Source of the DNA: Telopea speciosissima
Lineage: Eukaryota > Streptophyta > Magnoliopsida > Proteales > Proteaceae
DNA length: 64,000 nucleotides
Reading direction: 5' to 3'
Assembly (NCBI RefSeq): GCF_018873765.1
Contig: NC_057922.1
Location: forward strand, 10,181,563 to 10,245,562
Of the stretch, positions 23,868 to 34,620 are shown in pieces (the first letter of the stretch is position 1; each line of letters opens with the position of its first letter). The notes below the pieces were generated by a model. The model worked only from the letters and a program-made list of their open reading frames with translations. It was not told where the DNA came from and did no database searches. Made by a program: the position numbers and the translations under genes.

Positions 23868-25647
23868 ATGGCTGACGCTTCCTTTCTCCATTCTCCTCAT
23901 TGCACTTTCCGCACCTTTACTAATCCAACCAAGAAATTGAACACCTTCTTCCACTCTCCTCTTCTTTTCAATTTTAACCATCACAGAAACAAGAGGGACT
24001 TCTCGTTGCTAGCTTTAACACCTACTTCACAAAGCTCACACTTACCCATTTCTATCGAAAGCAATTCACATCCACTCATCAATGTGGACTACATGGAGAA
24101 GGAATTCAGGGGCCATGGAGTTAGCTTTACAGAACTTGGAGAAAGTTGTGTTCTAAAGATGCAAGTGGAAAATGGAAGTAATGCCAGCCTGATGCTCCCA
24201 AGTGGTTTAATCACATCATACAAGCCTCACATGTGGCATGGCGGAACACTTGAGGTGCTCCATACCTCTGTTTCAAAGGGAGAAGATGGTGGTGTTGTTG
24301 TTCAAGGAGGAGTATTTGTGGGTTTCAATTGTAGAACTGATGGTGCTGTATCATCATGGTCTCCAAGCACTTGGGCTCTTCTTGACGTGAGAGGGAATCC
24401 TCAAGATGGCATTCAGGTTTGTTTTCTATTTCTTGCTTCAATTTCTTACTTTTTGAGTGTTCTTTTAAACTTTATCAGGAAAACCCAAAATGCAGGTTGA
24501 GTTAGGAAGCTGTAGTAATTCAGAAGGCATGATTGAGGTTAAATACATAGTGACTCTCGAATCAGACACCCTGAGCACAGAGCTTCAAATCTCAAACTTG
24601 ACTCCTTTGCCTCTCCAGTTAATGGGTTCTCTTATAAGTCATTTAACAGTGAGTACACCTGAAGCAACTTATGCTGTTGGACTGGAAGGATCAAATTACT
24701 TCAACAGGCCACCATTAATGTCAGACTTCAGCATCATTCCTCCAGGTTTTGGACACAGAAGACTTCAGGATTCTAACAAACTCTGGGGTCAAACAGCTGT
24801 TGAGGGCTTGATGTCAAACTGGGGAATGACAGGATCAAACAGCCAAGGCAGAGAAACAGGAGAAGAACAAGTAGAAGAAGAAGAAATTGAGGAAGAAGAG
24901 GATGATAACTATGCTCACCTGACTGAGAAGATGAGCAGAATATACACCAGCGCTCCTAGGAGGTTCTCATTCATTGATAGGGTAAGGTCTTTTCATTTCC
25001 AATTGAAATGTAGAGAAATACTTGCATATGAGGTAGGGGTGAAACTTTGGATCGAACCCGAACCAAGCAAGGGTGTCTCCACTTGTTAGGACTTGCATAG
25101 AATTCATTCTTAAAAGCTAACCACAAAGTAGAAAGTGCTCAGTCTTTATAACCTTTCACATCGTATTACTCACATCCAATGTGGGATTATAGTTTTTGCA
25201 TAGAACCCTAACACCTCCATGGGTCTCACAAGAGAGATCTGTTTTAGGCAAAAAACATCGTTTTTCGCTTCCAGTGGTTCATCATATGACTGCCCAAAAA
25301 GAATCAGACATAATTCATGGTCAGGCATCCGATTAGGTTCACTTTTGATCACTTATGTGGGTATGTAAGATTGATTATTTGCTTTATGGTTCATAATACA
25401 TGTCTAAACTAGTACCCAAATAAGGTTTCCTTTCTGTTGTTGGATGAAACAGGGTAGAAGGAACTCAGTTATAGTAGGGAGAGATGGGTTTGATGAATTG
25501 TATGTGTTCAGTCCTGGGTCAAGCTATGACTGGTATGGCACGTATGCTTATATCTGCGCAGGTGCATCAGCTTTGCTGAAACCAATAATCTTGGCTCCTA
25601 AAGATGTATGGAGGGGATTTCAGTATCTACACAACCCAAATCTATAA
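23868..25647 (+). CDS. PNSB2: Photosynthetic NDH subunit of subcomplex B 2 (PnsB2/NDF2), 3 exons
   Basis: Nuclear-encoded subunit of the chloroplast NAD(P)H dehydrogenase-like complex, which runs cyclic electron flow around photosystem I at the thylakoid. Exons 23868-24416, 24496-24981 and 25453-25647, GT-AG introns, 409 aa. The N terminus is Ser/Thr/Phe/His-rich with few acidic residues, as in a chloroplast transit peptide. The body has the galactose-mutarotase-like (aldose epimerase) fold typical of this subunit: LMLPSGLITSYKPHMWHGG, WALLDVRGNPQDGIQVELG, TPLPLQLMGSLISHLTV, and the C-terminal VGRDGFDELYVFSPGSS and APKDVWRGFQYLHNPNL. A Glu-rich run of about 20 residues lies mid-protein. ATG 23868 is the first in-frame ATG. 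The subunit call is from recalled family sequence; a generic mutarotase-like protein is the alternative. Intron 2 holds a small LTR-like remnant. Confidence 0.85.
25084..25213. mobile_element. Small solo-LTR/TRIM-like remnant in PNSB2 intron 2
   Basis: A 130-bp segment beginning TGTTAGG and ending CCTAACA, the TG...CA inverted termini of LTRs, and containing the 'atccaatgtgggattat' motif common in plant copia/TRIM LTRs. There is no internal region and no clear 5-bp target duplication. Too short to assign further. Confidence 0.4.
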
Positions 25648-25868
25648 ACCATTTTATATCAAAGAAAATGTTTGAGTTTTGGTTTTCCTTGCTTCCATGT
25701 ATGAAACTATGAAAACATTGAAAAGTGTACTTTAAAAGATAGGGATTTATGAAAGAAAGAAAGGCTGTTATACCTGAGCATTTTCTTATCTTGTCTACCA
25801 TCTGTTGCTCTAAAAGCATAGAATGGAAGAAATTTTCATCCAGCCAAGCACCATTGCTAGCACAATTC

Positions 25869-25873
<5 letters not shown>

Positions 25874-25903
<30 letters not shown>
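25874..25903. repeat. Poly(A) run, 30 bp
   Basis: Thirty consecutive A in the DNA downstream of PNSB2. It may be the tail of a degraded retroposon, but nothing recognisable precedes it. Confidence 0.9.
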
Positions 25904-25905
<2 letters not shown>

Positions 25906-26790
25906 ACATTCAATTGAAATTTAGTTTTGTGCCAATAATAGTTGGGTCCTAGGCACAATTCACTATTTGCCCCTTGGCAGTACATATGGGTGTTATGCAT
26001 TCTTCTATTTTTTCTACCCAAAAAAAAAAGACAAAAGGTTTTATGCATAGTCGTGCCTCAACTATTGGATGGCAATACGGGGTGTGTACAAAGAATCACA
26101 AATAGACATTTGGTCTAGTTAGTCTATCAGTTTTAATTCTTTATTGATTTAAGAAACAAACAATCAAAACAGTCAATTGGTTTAGTTGATTTGTCAGTTT
26201 TATTATCTTGTTGATCTTGCTTTTGGGCAAGATAAGGCCTTAGAAATGTAATGGTTTGGCTTGTCAAAAAACTACATTACATCCTTACAAAAAAGGACTC
26301 AGTTTTCCTTCACCCGAGGTAAAGGAGGGAATATTCCTTTACTATTGCCTTTGGTTCCTTCTCATCGGCTTAGGGAGGGGTATTTTCAACACTTTACAAT
26401 AAGTGAGTTGATTATGATGTAGGCGTCTGCAATCATAGGGTCACACCAGTAATGCAGGGATTCTTCCTTCTGCATGAGTTAAGGAAAACTTAATCTTAAC
26501 AAAAATGTCTTGATATAAGGCAATTAGATTCTTCCATCGAATCACATTACCTCTCATAAATGTTCATGCACTCTCGTTATAGTCCTGAATTTTATTTGAA
26601 AAATGCGAAAGACAAGTTCATGAATTTAACATAATATTAATTCACTTTCAATTTATTTTGAAATAAACCTTTGGAAATAAGATAGGGAGCAAAAACTTGT
26701 TGCCACCACTTCGGTTACTACAAGATGAAGTAAATTAACAAATGGAGATAGCATAACTATGACTGACTATGAGACATTCAAGTAGTGGGC
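25904..26790. other. Intergenic DNA between PNSB2 and methyltransferase A, no gene seen
   Basis: The two genes converge here. A motif TTTTCCTTCACC near 26302 resembles the terminus of the MITE-like family at 23485 and 55950. No open frame resembles a protein family. Confidence 0.5.
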
Positions 26791-27685
26791 TTAAATCCTT
26801 GGTTTTCCTGCAATCATGAAAGCCTTGTGAATCACTGTTCTTGTCAAATTAGAAGCACCCCATGCACGCTCAAGCTCTTTAACTACATCTTCATTTAACA
26901 AATCAACACCTCGTTCTTTAGCTACAGGGACTGCAGACCATGTGCTCAACCATTTCACTAAACCATCAAATGAAAACTCTTGTGGTAAATCAAGCATCAA
27001 TGGATTCCCTTCTGATCCAACACCAATGCTTTCGAATGGAAAAGGAAGTGTGCAATAAAAATCTGATAAGTAACGATTGTTTGGATGGAAGAAAGGAACA
27101 GTAGTTTCCCTGAAGCGTTCCATGACTGAGTCAAAATCTGGATCTACAGTGCAGGTTTTGTAACCCCATACAACGATTACCCCACCTGGTTTTCTTAAGA
27201 CATGATTAACAAGAGAATAGAAGCTTGGGAGGTCAAACCAATGCACAGCTTCAGCCACAGTGATCAGATCAACAGAACCTTCACCACCTACCAATGAAGC
27301 TAATTCATCTTTAGACATTGAGAGTGGGGTATGAACATAACGAACCTTTGGATGTTGTATTGCATGATTTAATTGGGGTTTGCTCACATCAGTTGCAATC
27401 ACTTGTTCATAGTGCTCAGCGATCTATATATATATATATATATGTATATATAGGCAAGGAAACAGAGACAAAATGTAATTTAATAGGGGTTGAGATTTTA
27501 CGAAAGAAATTAAAGAAAAGAAAGATTGAACTGACCCCAGTTGCTGCCTGACCATTGCCAGTACCAACATCCCAGGCCAAGGTCCGATTAGGGGTGAGAG
27601 CTGCGATCTTCGAGTACCATTCGCTGGGATATGTTGGCCTTGTATTAGCGTATGCCTCTGCTTGCCGATCGAACAAGCCAGCCAT
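26791..27685 (-). CDS. SAM-dependent methyltransferase, array copy A (2 exons)
   Basis: A class I SAM methyltransferase of the plant 'putative methyltransferase DDB_G0268948-like' family, related to the trans-aconitate methyltransferase type (Methyltransf_11 fold). The substrate cannot be told from sequence. Exon 1 is 27685-27536 (50 codons), exon 2 is 27423-26791, total 260 aa. The intron is only 112 bp, with a TA repeat at its acceptor. Motif I is WDVGTGNGQAA (residues 38-48). VDLITVAEAVHWFD follows, then LRKPGGVIVVWGY. The C terminus is IHKAFMIAGKPRI, shared with the other copies. The start MAGLFDRQAEAY is the same as in copy B. The frame is open and the catalytic core complete, so it looks functional. 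It is the most diverged of the three readable copies. Confidence 0.87.
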
Positions 27686-27994
27686 ATCTTCTTTGCCTTC
27701 TCAAACTCTATCTACGAGGCAGTGGAAGTTGAGAGAGGTGGATGGAGAATCGCATTGACAAAAATAAAAAGGATCAAGATGACCCAGTCTCAAGCTCATG
27801 AGTCCCTCCCTCTTCCGATCCTTTCCTTTTGAAGAGTCAAAAAGCAGGGAATAATAAAAGTATAAAACTGCAAGAGGGTAGCTCTCCTTCCCTGGGGAGC
27901 TCAGTTGCAAGGATCAGGCTTCAGAGTTAAAATGTCATGGGTTAACTGACAATTACCCTTTTTTTGTCAAATTGGAATGACAATTTTTTTTTTC

Positions 27995-28145
27995 TTTCAA
28001 TAGGGATAATAGTGTCATTTCACATATGTACTCTATTACAATGTCACCTTTTGATAATAATATAATGCTAGGTCATTTTCAAATTATTTTTGAAAAACCT
28101 TTTAAACTATTACCTTTAAAGAATTTTTGCAAATAAAACAAGAGG
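27995..28145. repeat. AT-rich dispersed repeat (copy 1 of 4)
   Basis: 'tagtgtcatttcacatatg' followed by 'tcattttcaaattattttt' and an AT-rich run. Copies lie at 32430-32575, 42740-42860 and 62925-63050. Since the last is outside the methyltransferase array, this is a dispersed repeat and not just array-flank duplication. I see no coding content or clear ends. Confidence 0.7.
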
Positions 28146-28199
28146 GACTTAAAAGAAAATGTCAAGTTCTAAATACATGACTAGATGTGTATAAGTAAA

Positions 28200-28800
28200 T
28201 TCCCGTTAATTAGTGTATTATCTGTATTCTTGTGCTGTCAAAAGGTCACATTAATGTGGTGGCATGGTGCATGCGAAAGAAATTGGTCGAATGTTGATAT
28301 CGATTGATCTAACACAATTGCGTGAGTTATTTGATGATCACCTTGGACACCATTGGATTGGAATAAGCATTGGGCTCAACAGTGGTTCTCTTGCCCACTA
28401 ATATGTGCTTAGTGGTATCTTCATATTTTTCTATTTAACTAATGTGAAAAAGACACTAGCAGCATGCACTCAGACACATCCCCTGAAATGACTATCCTGC
28501 CTCACCTCTCTACAAAATGAATCTCCCCTGGTTGATGCCCTTGTGTGTTCCCTCATTGGTCCCCATGTTGGTGTAGGGGTCATGGGACCCGATACCATTC
28601 TTCTTCCCTTGATGTATATATAATGGGAAAGTTACACCCCTCCCCTAAACTATGCCCTAGTTACACCCCTTCTCCCGTGTTTTAAAAAATTACATGAACT
28701 TTCCTTGTAGTTTACAATATGTTACAAATAGCCCCTGTCCATTGGTGTATCTCTGTTAAATAGTGACTAATTCATTTAGAAATCTAACTCTTAATAAAAA
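28200..28800. repeat. Array spacer duplicated elsewhere in the window
   Basis: Positions 28200-28440 match 46565-46815, and 28400-28780 match 44345-44740, both clearly by eye over several hundred bases. This is non-coding DNA carried along when the methyltransferase genes duplicated. The part from 28624 has the 'gggaaagttacacccctccc' look of a Mutator-like terminus, but no partner end is seen. Confidence 0.75.
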
Positions 28801-28889
28801 TCTTATTCATTTCAATTCTAAGTGTGTCACCTTGTAAAGTTTCTTTTAGAAACTATGCATACATCCCAAATTTAAAATATGTTTTTGGC

Positions 28890-29130
28890 ATGTCTTACAT
28901 GTAGGAATTCCAACCAGAGGAACTATTTCAAAATGAATCCCAGTCGACCCTGGTTGTGTATTGTATGCACACTCTCCGAAATCAATCTGGCACATTTTTC
29001 TCTCTTGTACTTGGGCCAAACATATATGGGCTGTTGGCCTTTTGGGATTGAGAACAGAACTTCTCTCCTACCCATCATTGGAAAACTTTTGCACCTCTTT
29101 CCTTTCCCAAAACCACCCTGACAAAAAATT
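28890..29130 (+). mobile_element. L1-type LINE fragment (zf-RVT region)
   Basis: One frame reads HSPKSIWHIFLSCTWAKHIW and then LENFCTSFLSQNHPDKKF, matching the zf-RVT segment of plant L1 ORF2 (C..H.P.S..H.F..C..A..IW). It is a short, broken fragment inside the array spacer between copies A and B. Confidence 0.65.
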
Positions 29131-29753
29131 TGGATTAGACAGTCCATATTATATGGTTGTAAGAACCACGTATTGGCATTGGACCCACAAATACATACAG
29201 ATCATATGATGCTAAGGGTTATAAAACACATGATCTCAAGGGCAAAGAGGATCAAAGACACAGGGCTGCCATTTTGAATGGCCCATTAGAGAGGGGAGCT
29301 TTGGTATTACTGCAACCTGATTTCTTAATCCATATTAACCATGGCCTATTATTATTAAGTAAGGTTTCGCTATTGTAACTATACTTTCATTCAAGTAACT
29401 ATCCGTGATCTCATTCCCAAGCTCAAAGCACACCTTTGTCTCTACTCAAAAGTGCAAAATGTGAAAATTTATGGTGGTTTAACTTTGAGAAAAAGGGTGG
29501 ATGTGAATGGGAACTCAACAGAATGAATTAATGCATAGAACTCACACAAACAATAGCAACATTGATCTCACATCATCTAAAAGACGATTTACACAGTTTA
29601 TTGCATAACATAACCTATTAAATACTCTAAACTACACCATTCTATTTCCTAATCAGAAGGAAATTATATATCGTCAACAATGAGTCCAACTTCCATGTCA
29701 CAGTTAAAAAATCTCATCAGTTCGCAGATGTAGCTGTTATTATATGCAGGGTT

Positions 29754-31654
29754 TTAAATCCTTGGTTTGCCTGCAATCATGAAAGCCTTGTGAATCACTG
29801 TTCTCTTCATATCAGAAGGACCACCCCATGCGGCCTCAAACTCTTTAACCACATCTTCAGATAACAAATCAACACCTTTTTCTTTAGCTGTATTGACTGG
29901 AGACCATGATCTTAACCAATTCAATATCCCATCAAGTGATGTCTCCTGGGGTAAGTCAAGCAACAATGGATTCCCTTCTGATCCAATACCGACGCTCTCG
30001 AATGGAAATGGAAGTCTGCGATAAGAATCTTCCAAGTAACCAATGCTTGGATGGAAGAAAGGAAGAGCAATGTCGTTGAAGCGTTTCATGACTGGGTCAA
30101 AAACTGGATCTACACTTACATGTCTGTAACCCCAAACAGCGATTACACCATCTGGTTTTCTTAAGACATGATTAACAAGAGAATAAAAGCTTGGGAAGTC
30201 AAACCAGTGCACAGCTTGAGCCACAATGATCAGATCAACTGAACCTTCACCACCTACCAATGAAGCTAATTCATCTTTAGACATAGAGGGTGGGGTATGA
30301 ACATAACGAACCTTTGGGTGTGGTATTCCATGCTCTATTTGGGGTTTGCTCACATCAGTTGCAATCACTTGTTCGTAGTGCTCAGCGATCTGTGTATAAG
30401 CACAGAAACAGAAACAAAATGTAATTTAATCTTCTCTGTTCTACTCACCAAATGAAGGAATCCGTAAGTATGAGCAATATACCATATAAATGACATGGAA
30501 TAATTACTATATCTATAGTATGGAACCTGAATCATGTCTATCGCATAACATGTGTGATTTGACCCTAAATGTTATTGAGCAATTTGGTTCTCCTCCAGTC
30601 GTGGTGGGAGCTAGAGGGTCTACCCCAACAAAACAACGGTGGTTTTGGTCATTTTATAGGTGGGACCCAACTCCCCCTCTAAAATGACGATACCCCTGTT
30701 TTTGCTGGGCTGGAGGGCTCACGCCAGGGCTGAAGAAGAACCAGATCCATTATTGAGAGGTAGCCTTAGTCTTTCTCAAATTTGAGTTCAAATAAACTCC
30801 GTCATGCCAATCATAGTCAAAAACATTTGCTCCGATGTAGAGAAACGTTGTCAGGCTATCATCCCTGAGGGATCAAAAACCCCTCAAAATCAAAATCTTA
30901 TGGAGAAATGGCGGTATTCAGCCCACATGGTCTTCTAGATAGTTTTTCGCTGTCGGTGGTATTAGTGTTTTGTCTTCTACAGGGCGTCCCTTGGGTTTAT
31001 TTGGCATGGATACCCAATTGACATGGCCCATTAAGGCTGTGTTTGCTATGCATTCTACATAAATAATGCATTCTAGGTAAATAATGTACTCCAAGTAATC
31101 ATACCAAACACAGCTTTCATCTTTCATATATTTGTCATCTCATCCTCTCAACCACAACATTTTGTGGTTCAGACACCCCATCTGCTAAAGATCTCTCTGA
31201 CTCTAAATTGTGGTTTAAGAGAGAACTAAACAACTATATTGAAAGCGTTTGAATCCAGTACAGTAGAATTTTGTTTGGCATGATTACTTAGAATGCATTC
31301 CAACAATTCATACCTAACTTAGCCTAACTGTCTGGTGTTGCCTTCTCATCTGAAATCAAGTTGTGCATATAGATACTCTTCGGCTTATACTCCCTATTCA
31401 TCAATTCATACATTGGCAAGCAAGCAAGCAAGATTGATTGTAACCCTAACTGTAATTTCGTTTTAGAAAAGAGGAAAAGAAAAGAAAGATGAACTGACCC
31501 CAATTGCTGCCTGACCATTGCCAGTGCCGACATCCCAGGCCAAGGTCCGATTAGGGGTGAGATCTGCGATCTTCGAGTACCATTCGCTGGGATATGTTGG
31601 CCTTCCATTAGCGTATGCCTCTGCTTGCAGTTGCCGATCGAACAAGCCAGCCAT
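29754..31654 (-). CDS. SAM-dependent methyltransferase, array copy B (2 exons)
   Basis: Same family as copy A. Exon 1 is 31654-31499 (52 codons), exon 2 is 30389-29754 (212 codons with stop), 263 aa, intron 1109 bp. Motif I WDVGTGNGQAA and VDLIIVAQAVHWFDFPSF are intact; the stop is TAA after KPRI. Exon 1 has two extra residues (LQ) compared with copy A. Both genes use the same donor (GGG|GTCAGT), which supports the splice model. The exon 2 protein differs from copy C at only about nine of 204 positions, so B and C are a recent pair. The long intron holds a small foldback repeat (about 31031-31114). It looks functional, but I cannot see expression. Confidence 0.87.
31031..31114. repeat. Foldback MITE-like repeat in intron of copy B
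   Basis: GCTGTGTTTGCTATG at the left is answered by CATACCAAACACAGC at the right, with further internal complementarity around TAAATAATG. About 84 bp, in a stretch of intron not recognisable in copy C. The target duplication is unclear. Confidence 0.5.
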
Positions 31655-31848
31655 ATCTTCTTTGCCTTCTCAAACTCTACGAGGGACTGGACGTGAAGCG
31701 ATCGAGGTGGATGGAGAACCGCATTCACAGAATAAAAAGGATCAAGATTACCAAGTCAAGCTTAAGAAAAGTAGATGGCTTTTGCCTTATCACACACGTC
31801 ACATGATTCCCTCCCTCTTCCAATCCTTCCTTTTGAAGAGTCAAAAAG

Positions 31849-32205
31849 CTTACCCCAAGGCGTCAGCTTCGCGATCGTTATCCTCTGCTGTCCGGCACCG
31901 AACAGCAGAGTGCTGTACCTTCACATAGATGTGAAATGACGACTTAACCACTATATCCGAATACACTGCCCGAGGATGCCCGACGGATGATTAAGTCGTC
32001 ATTTTGCACCCAAGTGAGGGAACAACATTCTGCTGTCTGGGCAGTGGACAATAGAGGATAAATATTCGCCAGTTCAGTTGGTAAAAGATCAACTCCTCAA
32101 ATAAGAGGTCACGAGTTCAAACCACTTTGGGACCTATCCCCTTCCCCTAATTCCCCCCCCTCTTATTATACAAGCTCTTAATCCAAAAACAAAAAAAGAA
32201 CAAAA
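31849..32205 (+). mobile_element. Insertion upstream of copy B containing a tRNA-derived SINE-like head
   Basis: Compared with the flank of copy A, ~350 bp are inserted between 'gagtcaaaaagc' and 'agaataataaaagta'. Within it, 32066-32135 reads as a degenerate tRNA promoter: A-box-like 'cagttcagttggtaaaag' and B-box-like 'cgagttcaaacc'. A pyrimidine and then A-rich tail follows. This fits a SINE head or tRNA-derived repeat. The preceding 31860-32050 is not recognised. Confidence 0.45.
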
Positions 32206-32231
32206 AAACAGAGAATAATAAAAGTAGGGTT

Positions 32232-32285
32232 GAGATTCTCTATGCCGTAGCTAGCGCTCCTGGCACAGAAAACATTCTCCTATAA
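32232..32285. mobile_element. 54-bp Mutator-like mini-MITE upstream of copy B
   Basis: Copy A reads 'ataataaaagtataaaac' here. Copy B has 54 extra bases, GGGTTGAGATTCTCTATGCC through CACAGAAAACATTCTCC, followed by a second ATAAAAGTA. The result is a 9-bp target duplication, and the ends are imperfect inverted repeats. The termini match the larger element at 52778-52917 (CTCCGTGCCG ... CGGCACTGAAAACATTCTCC). Confidence 0.7.
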
Positions 32286-32429
32286 AAGTATAAAACCTCG
32301 AGAGGGTAGCTCTCCTTCTTTAGGTCGCTCAGTTGCAAGGATCAGGCTTCACAGTTAAAAGGTCATGGGTTAATTGACAATTGCCTTTATTGTCCTCCTA
32401 GAATGACAATTTTTTTTTCCTCCAACAAG

Positions 32430-32575
32430 GATAATAGTGTCATTTCACATATGTACTCTATGACAATGTCGTCTTTTAATAATGACATAATGATAGGTCA
32501 TTTTCAAATTATTTTTGTAAAATCTTTTAAACTATTACCTCAAAAGAATTTTTGCAAATAAAACAAGAGGCAATT
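32430..32575. repeat. AT-rich dispersed repeat (copy 2 of 4)
   Basis: Same repeat as 27995-28145, here upstream of copy B and directly followed by the antisense L1 fragment. Confidence 0.7.
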
Positions 32576-33130
32576 TTTTTTGGTAACATGAAGATTTACT
32601 GATAATCATGTGAGGGCCCTTGAACTCCAAACATGTCCTGGAGCCAAGAAGTGGAAATGGGCCAATCTATCATACACACACTAGACATGGCCCTCCTGAC
32701 CAAGGTATCTGCAACAATATTCATATCCCGTGGAATTGAAGAAAACGAAACAGCAATAAAAGAATTACATAGACGCATTACATCATCTAGAATTACAACT
32801 GCTTCAAGGGGAGGGTGCATAAGAGAACCCTGAAGGTAGAGAATTGCCTCTCTTCAGTCAGATTCCACAACAAGGTGCGTTATTCCCAGAGTGTGGCCGT
32901 TTTGGCAATGGCCATTCTGATGGCAAGAGCTTCACCTTGAAGTGCAAAAGTGAAATTTAGGGGAGCAGACAATGCATGTAAAGGCTTTTTCACATCTGAC
33001 CGAAACACCAAGCCAATGCCTCCCTCCAAGCTACATTGTTTCAAAGTTGCATCATAATTTACCTTTACAAAGCCCGTTGGAGGTGGGAACCAGTGCGAGA
33101 CATCTGGAGGCTACAAAGGGGTTGTTGTCG
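32572..33130 (-). mobile_element. L1-type LINE fragment (RNase H domain)
   Basis: The minus strand reads KVNYDATLKQCSLEGGIGLV, then ALQGEALAIRMAIAKTAT and, in another frame, FSSIPRDMNIVADTLVRRAM. These are the start, middle and end of the RNase H domain of plant L1-type elements. A T-run at 32574-32581 would be the poly(A) tail of the minus-strand copy. Truncated and interrupted. Confidence 0.75.
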
Positions 33131-33398
33131 TTTAATATCATATCAATAAAGTGGCAGCCTCATCATCGGAACGGATGACGGAGACACTTGAATCAGACAC
33201 GGTGGCAATCTATTAATTAAATAGGCCAAGGAAAGGGGGTATGGGTATGAAGTTGAATCAAAAAAAATTTTTGAATATATTCTTTCAAAGCAAAGGGTGA
33301 AGGAAAAAACAAAGAAATATTTTTTGTGTAAAAATAAATATAAAGAAAGCAGCAATTTTATTTTTTTTACTACAAAAAATTCTTTCTTTTGGTTCCAC

Positions 33399-33520
33399 AT
33401 CCCTATCCTACAATAACGAATTGGGTTCTTATGGGCATTTTGGATGCAACTATTGAAATAGCTTTTCTGGCTACAATTTCTAATACTCCATCCATTTCAT
33501 AAAGTATTCGACCTGGTGTG
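33399..33520 (-). pseudogene. rpl16: Plastid rpl16 3' fragment inserted in the nucleus (NUPT)
   Basis: The minus strand reads [20 protein letters not shown], then [15 protein letters not shown] and a stop. This is the C terminus of plastid ribosomal protein L16 (usual form [29 protein letters not shown]). Only about 40 codons remain. The adjacent 33520-33620 ('agttcaaatccgggtgtc' and onward) also looks organellar but is not colinear with the usual rpl16 surroundings, so the insert may be a chimera of plastid pieces. Confidence 0.8.
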
Positions 33521-33619
33521 GAGGACTACAAATCCCTTTTCCCTAGTTCAAATCCGGGTGTCACCTAATCAACCAAAGACTCGGAATACCTTATTCTACT
33601 ATTCTGTTGATATAACTCG

Positions 33620-34380
33620 CTGAAGTTTTGCCCAGCAGAAGCAAAGGAAAAAACTTAGAACTGTCTGTAAGAATCTGAAGATTCTAAAAAAAATTGATAT
33701 TCATTTCTTTCACTTTATGGAAGATTTCTGATGCGCCTTTTAAATTGGATTGTTTTTGTCTTTTGAATTTGTAAGAAGTGGTGAGGGGCTTACTGAGGCT
33801 TTCATTTGGTGCCATAAAGAAGTTGCAGAAGGATACTTTGTATTATTGCATAGTGGGAATGGGAATATAGCAACATGGGGTTCATGGCCGGATTTGGGTC
33901 CAATTCCTCTCTTTTTCTCTTCTCTCTCTCTCTCTTTACCTCCTTTTTCCTCCTCGGATTCGACAACTAACAATCCCAAGTGCGTGCTAACTAGCTAGCA
34001 AGTTGCTGCTGTTGCTGCTCATCGTTCTTGATCTTATCTTACTTTCTTTGTCAATTCTTTTCTTTTTCAACTTAATTATATGCTTCTATGTGAGTCATGC
34101 ATGAGCTTAATTCCAAAACCTATAAAGTTATTCTCAGCATCTGGGTTTCGTGGATATTTAATTACACTTGGAAGAATGACACAGAAACAGACATGTAGGT
34201 ACGTACGTAGATGCTTAATTGGTTCTTCCTTGGATACTGGATAATACTACTACATGTACAGCGTGACCAATTAAGAATTTTCCCCATTAATGCTTCCTTG
34301 TGATTTGGAGGTACCTTCCAACAAGTATATATACTCGGTATCTCAATCTCAGTATATGATACAAAATAACAAGTGTCAGT
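33620..34380. other. Unassigned stretch with one gene-like frame
   Basis: The plus frame at about 33765-33905 reads FVRSGEGLTEAFIWCHKEVA and on through LHSGNGNIATWGSWPDLGP, which looks more protein-like than random but matches no family I recognise. A CT-rich run follows at 33905-33945. Further on the DNA is plain AT-rich. Confidence 0.3.
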
Positions 34381-34389
34381 CCCTAACAA

Positions 34390-34620
34390 GTAGTATCAGA
34401 GTCAAGATTGTGGTAGAGTCAAGGTGTGGTAGGACCAAACTTGGAGAAAAGTCAGGGCATGGGAATCCGGTATGATTTCGGATGATCCCGTGTAGAGGGG
34501 AAGATGAGAAGATCTCGATAACTCCCGCATAGAATAGGAGATTGTTGAGATTCCACGCAGTAGACGAAAAAATAATCCCACATCAAATATGGATAGAGAT
34601 GTGTGTGAATTAATAGATAC
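34390..34620 (+). mobile_element. TRIM-like or LTR-retrotransposon remnant
   Basis: 'agtatcagagtc' at about 34393 resembles the initiator-Met tRNA primer-binding site used by plant copia/TRIM elements. About 150 bp later, 'ggagattgttgagattcca' resembles a polypurine tract meeting an LTR start, followed by 'aatcccacatc', a common LTR motif. I could not match a second LTR, so this is a low-confidence fossil remnant. Confidence 0.3.

Noticed and set aside
32066-32135. Possible tRNA gene.
   Set aside because: A- and B-box-like motifs are present but acceptor and anticodon stems do not pair; treated as a SINE-like head.
33540-33590. tRNA-like 3' end ('agttcaaatccgggtgtc').
   Set aside because: No matching 5' half or cloverleaf upstream; best explained as part of an organellar insertion.
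33750-33998. 82-codon plus frame (GEGLTEAFIWCHKEVA).
   Set aside because: Somewhat protein-like, but no family is recognised and it ends in CT-repeat translation; kept only as an unassigned stretch.
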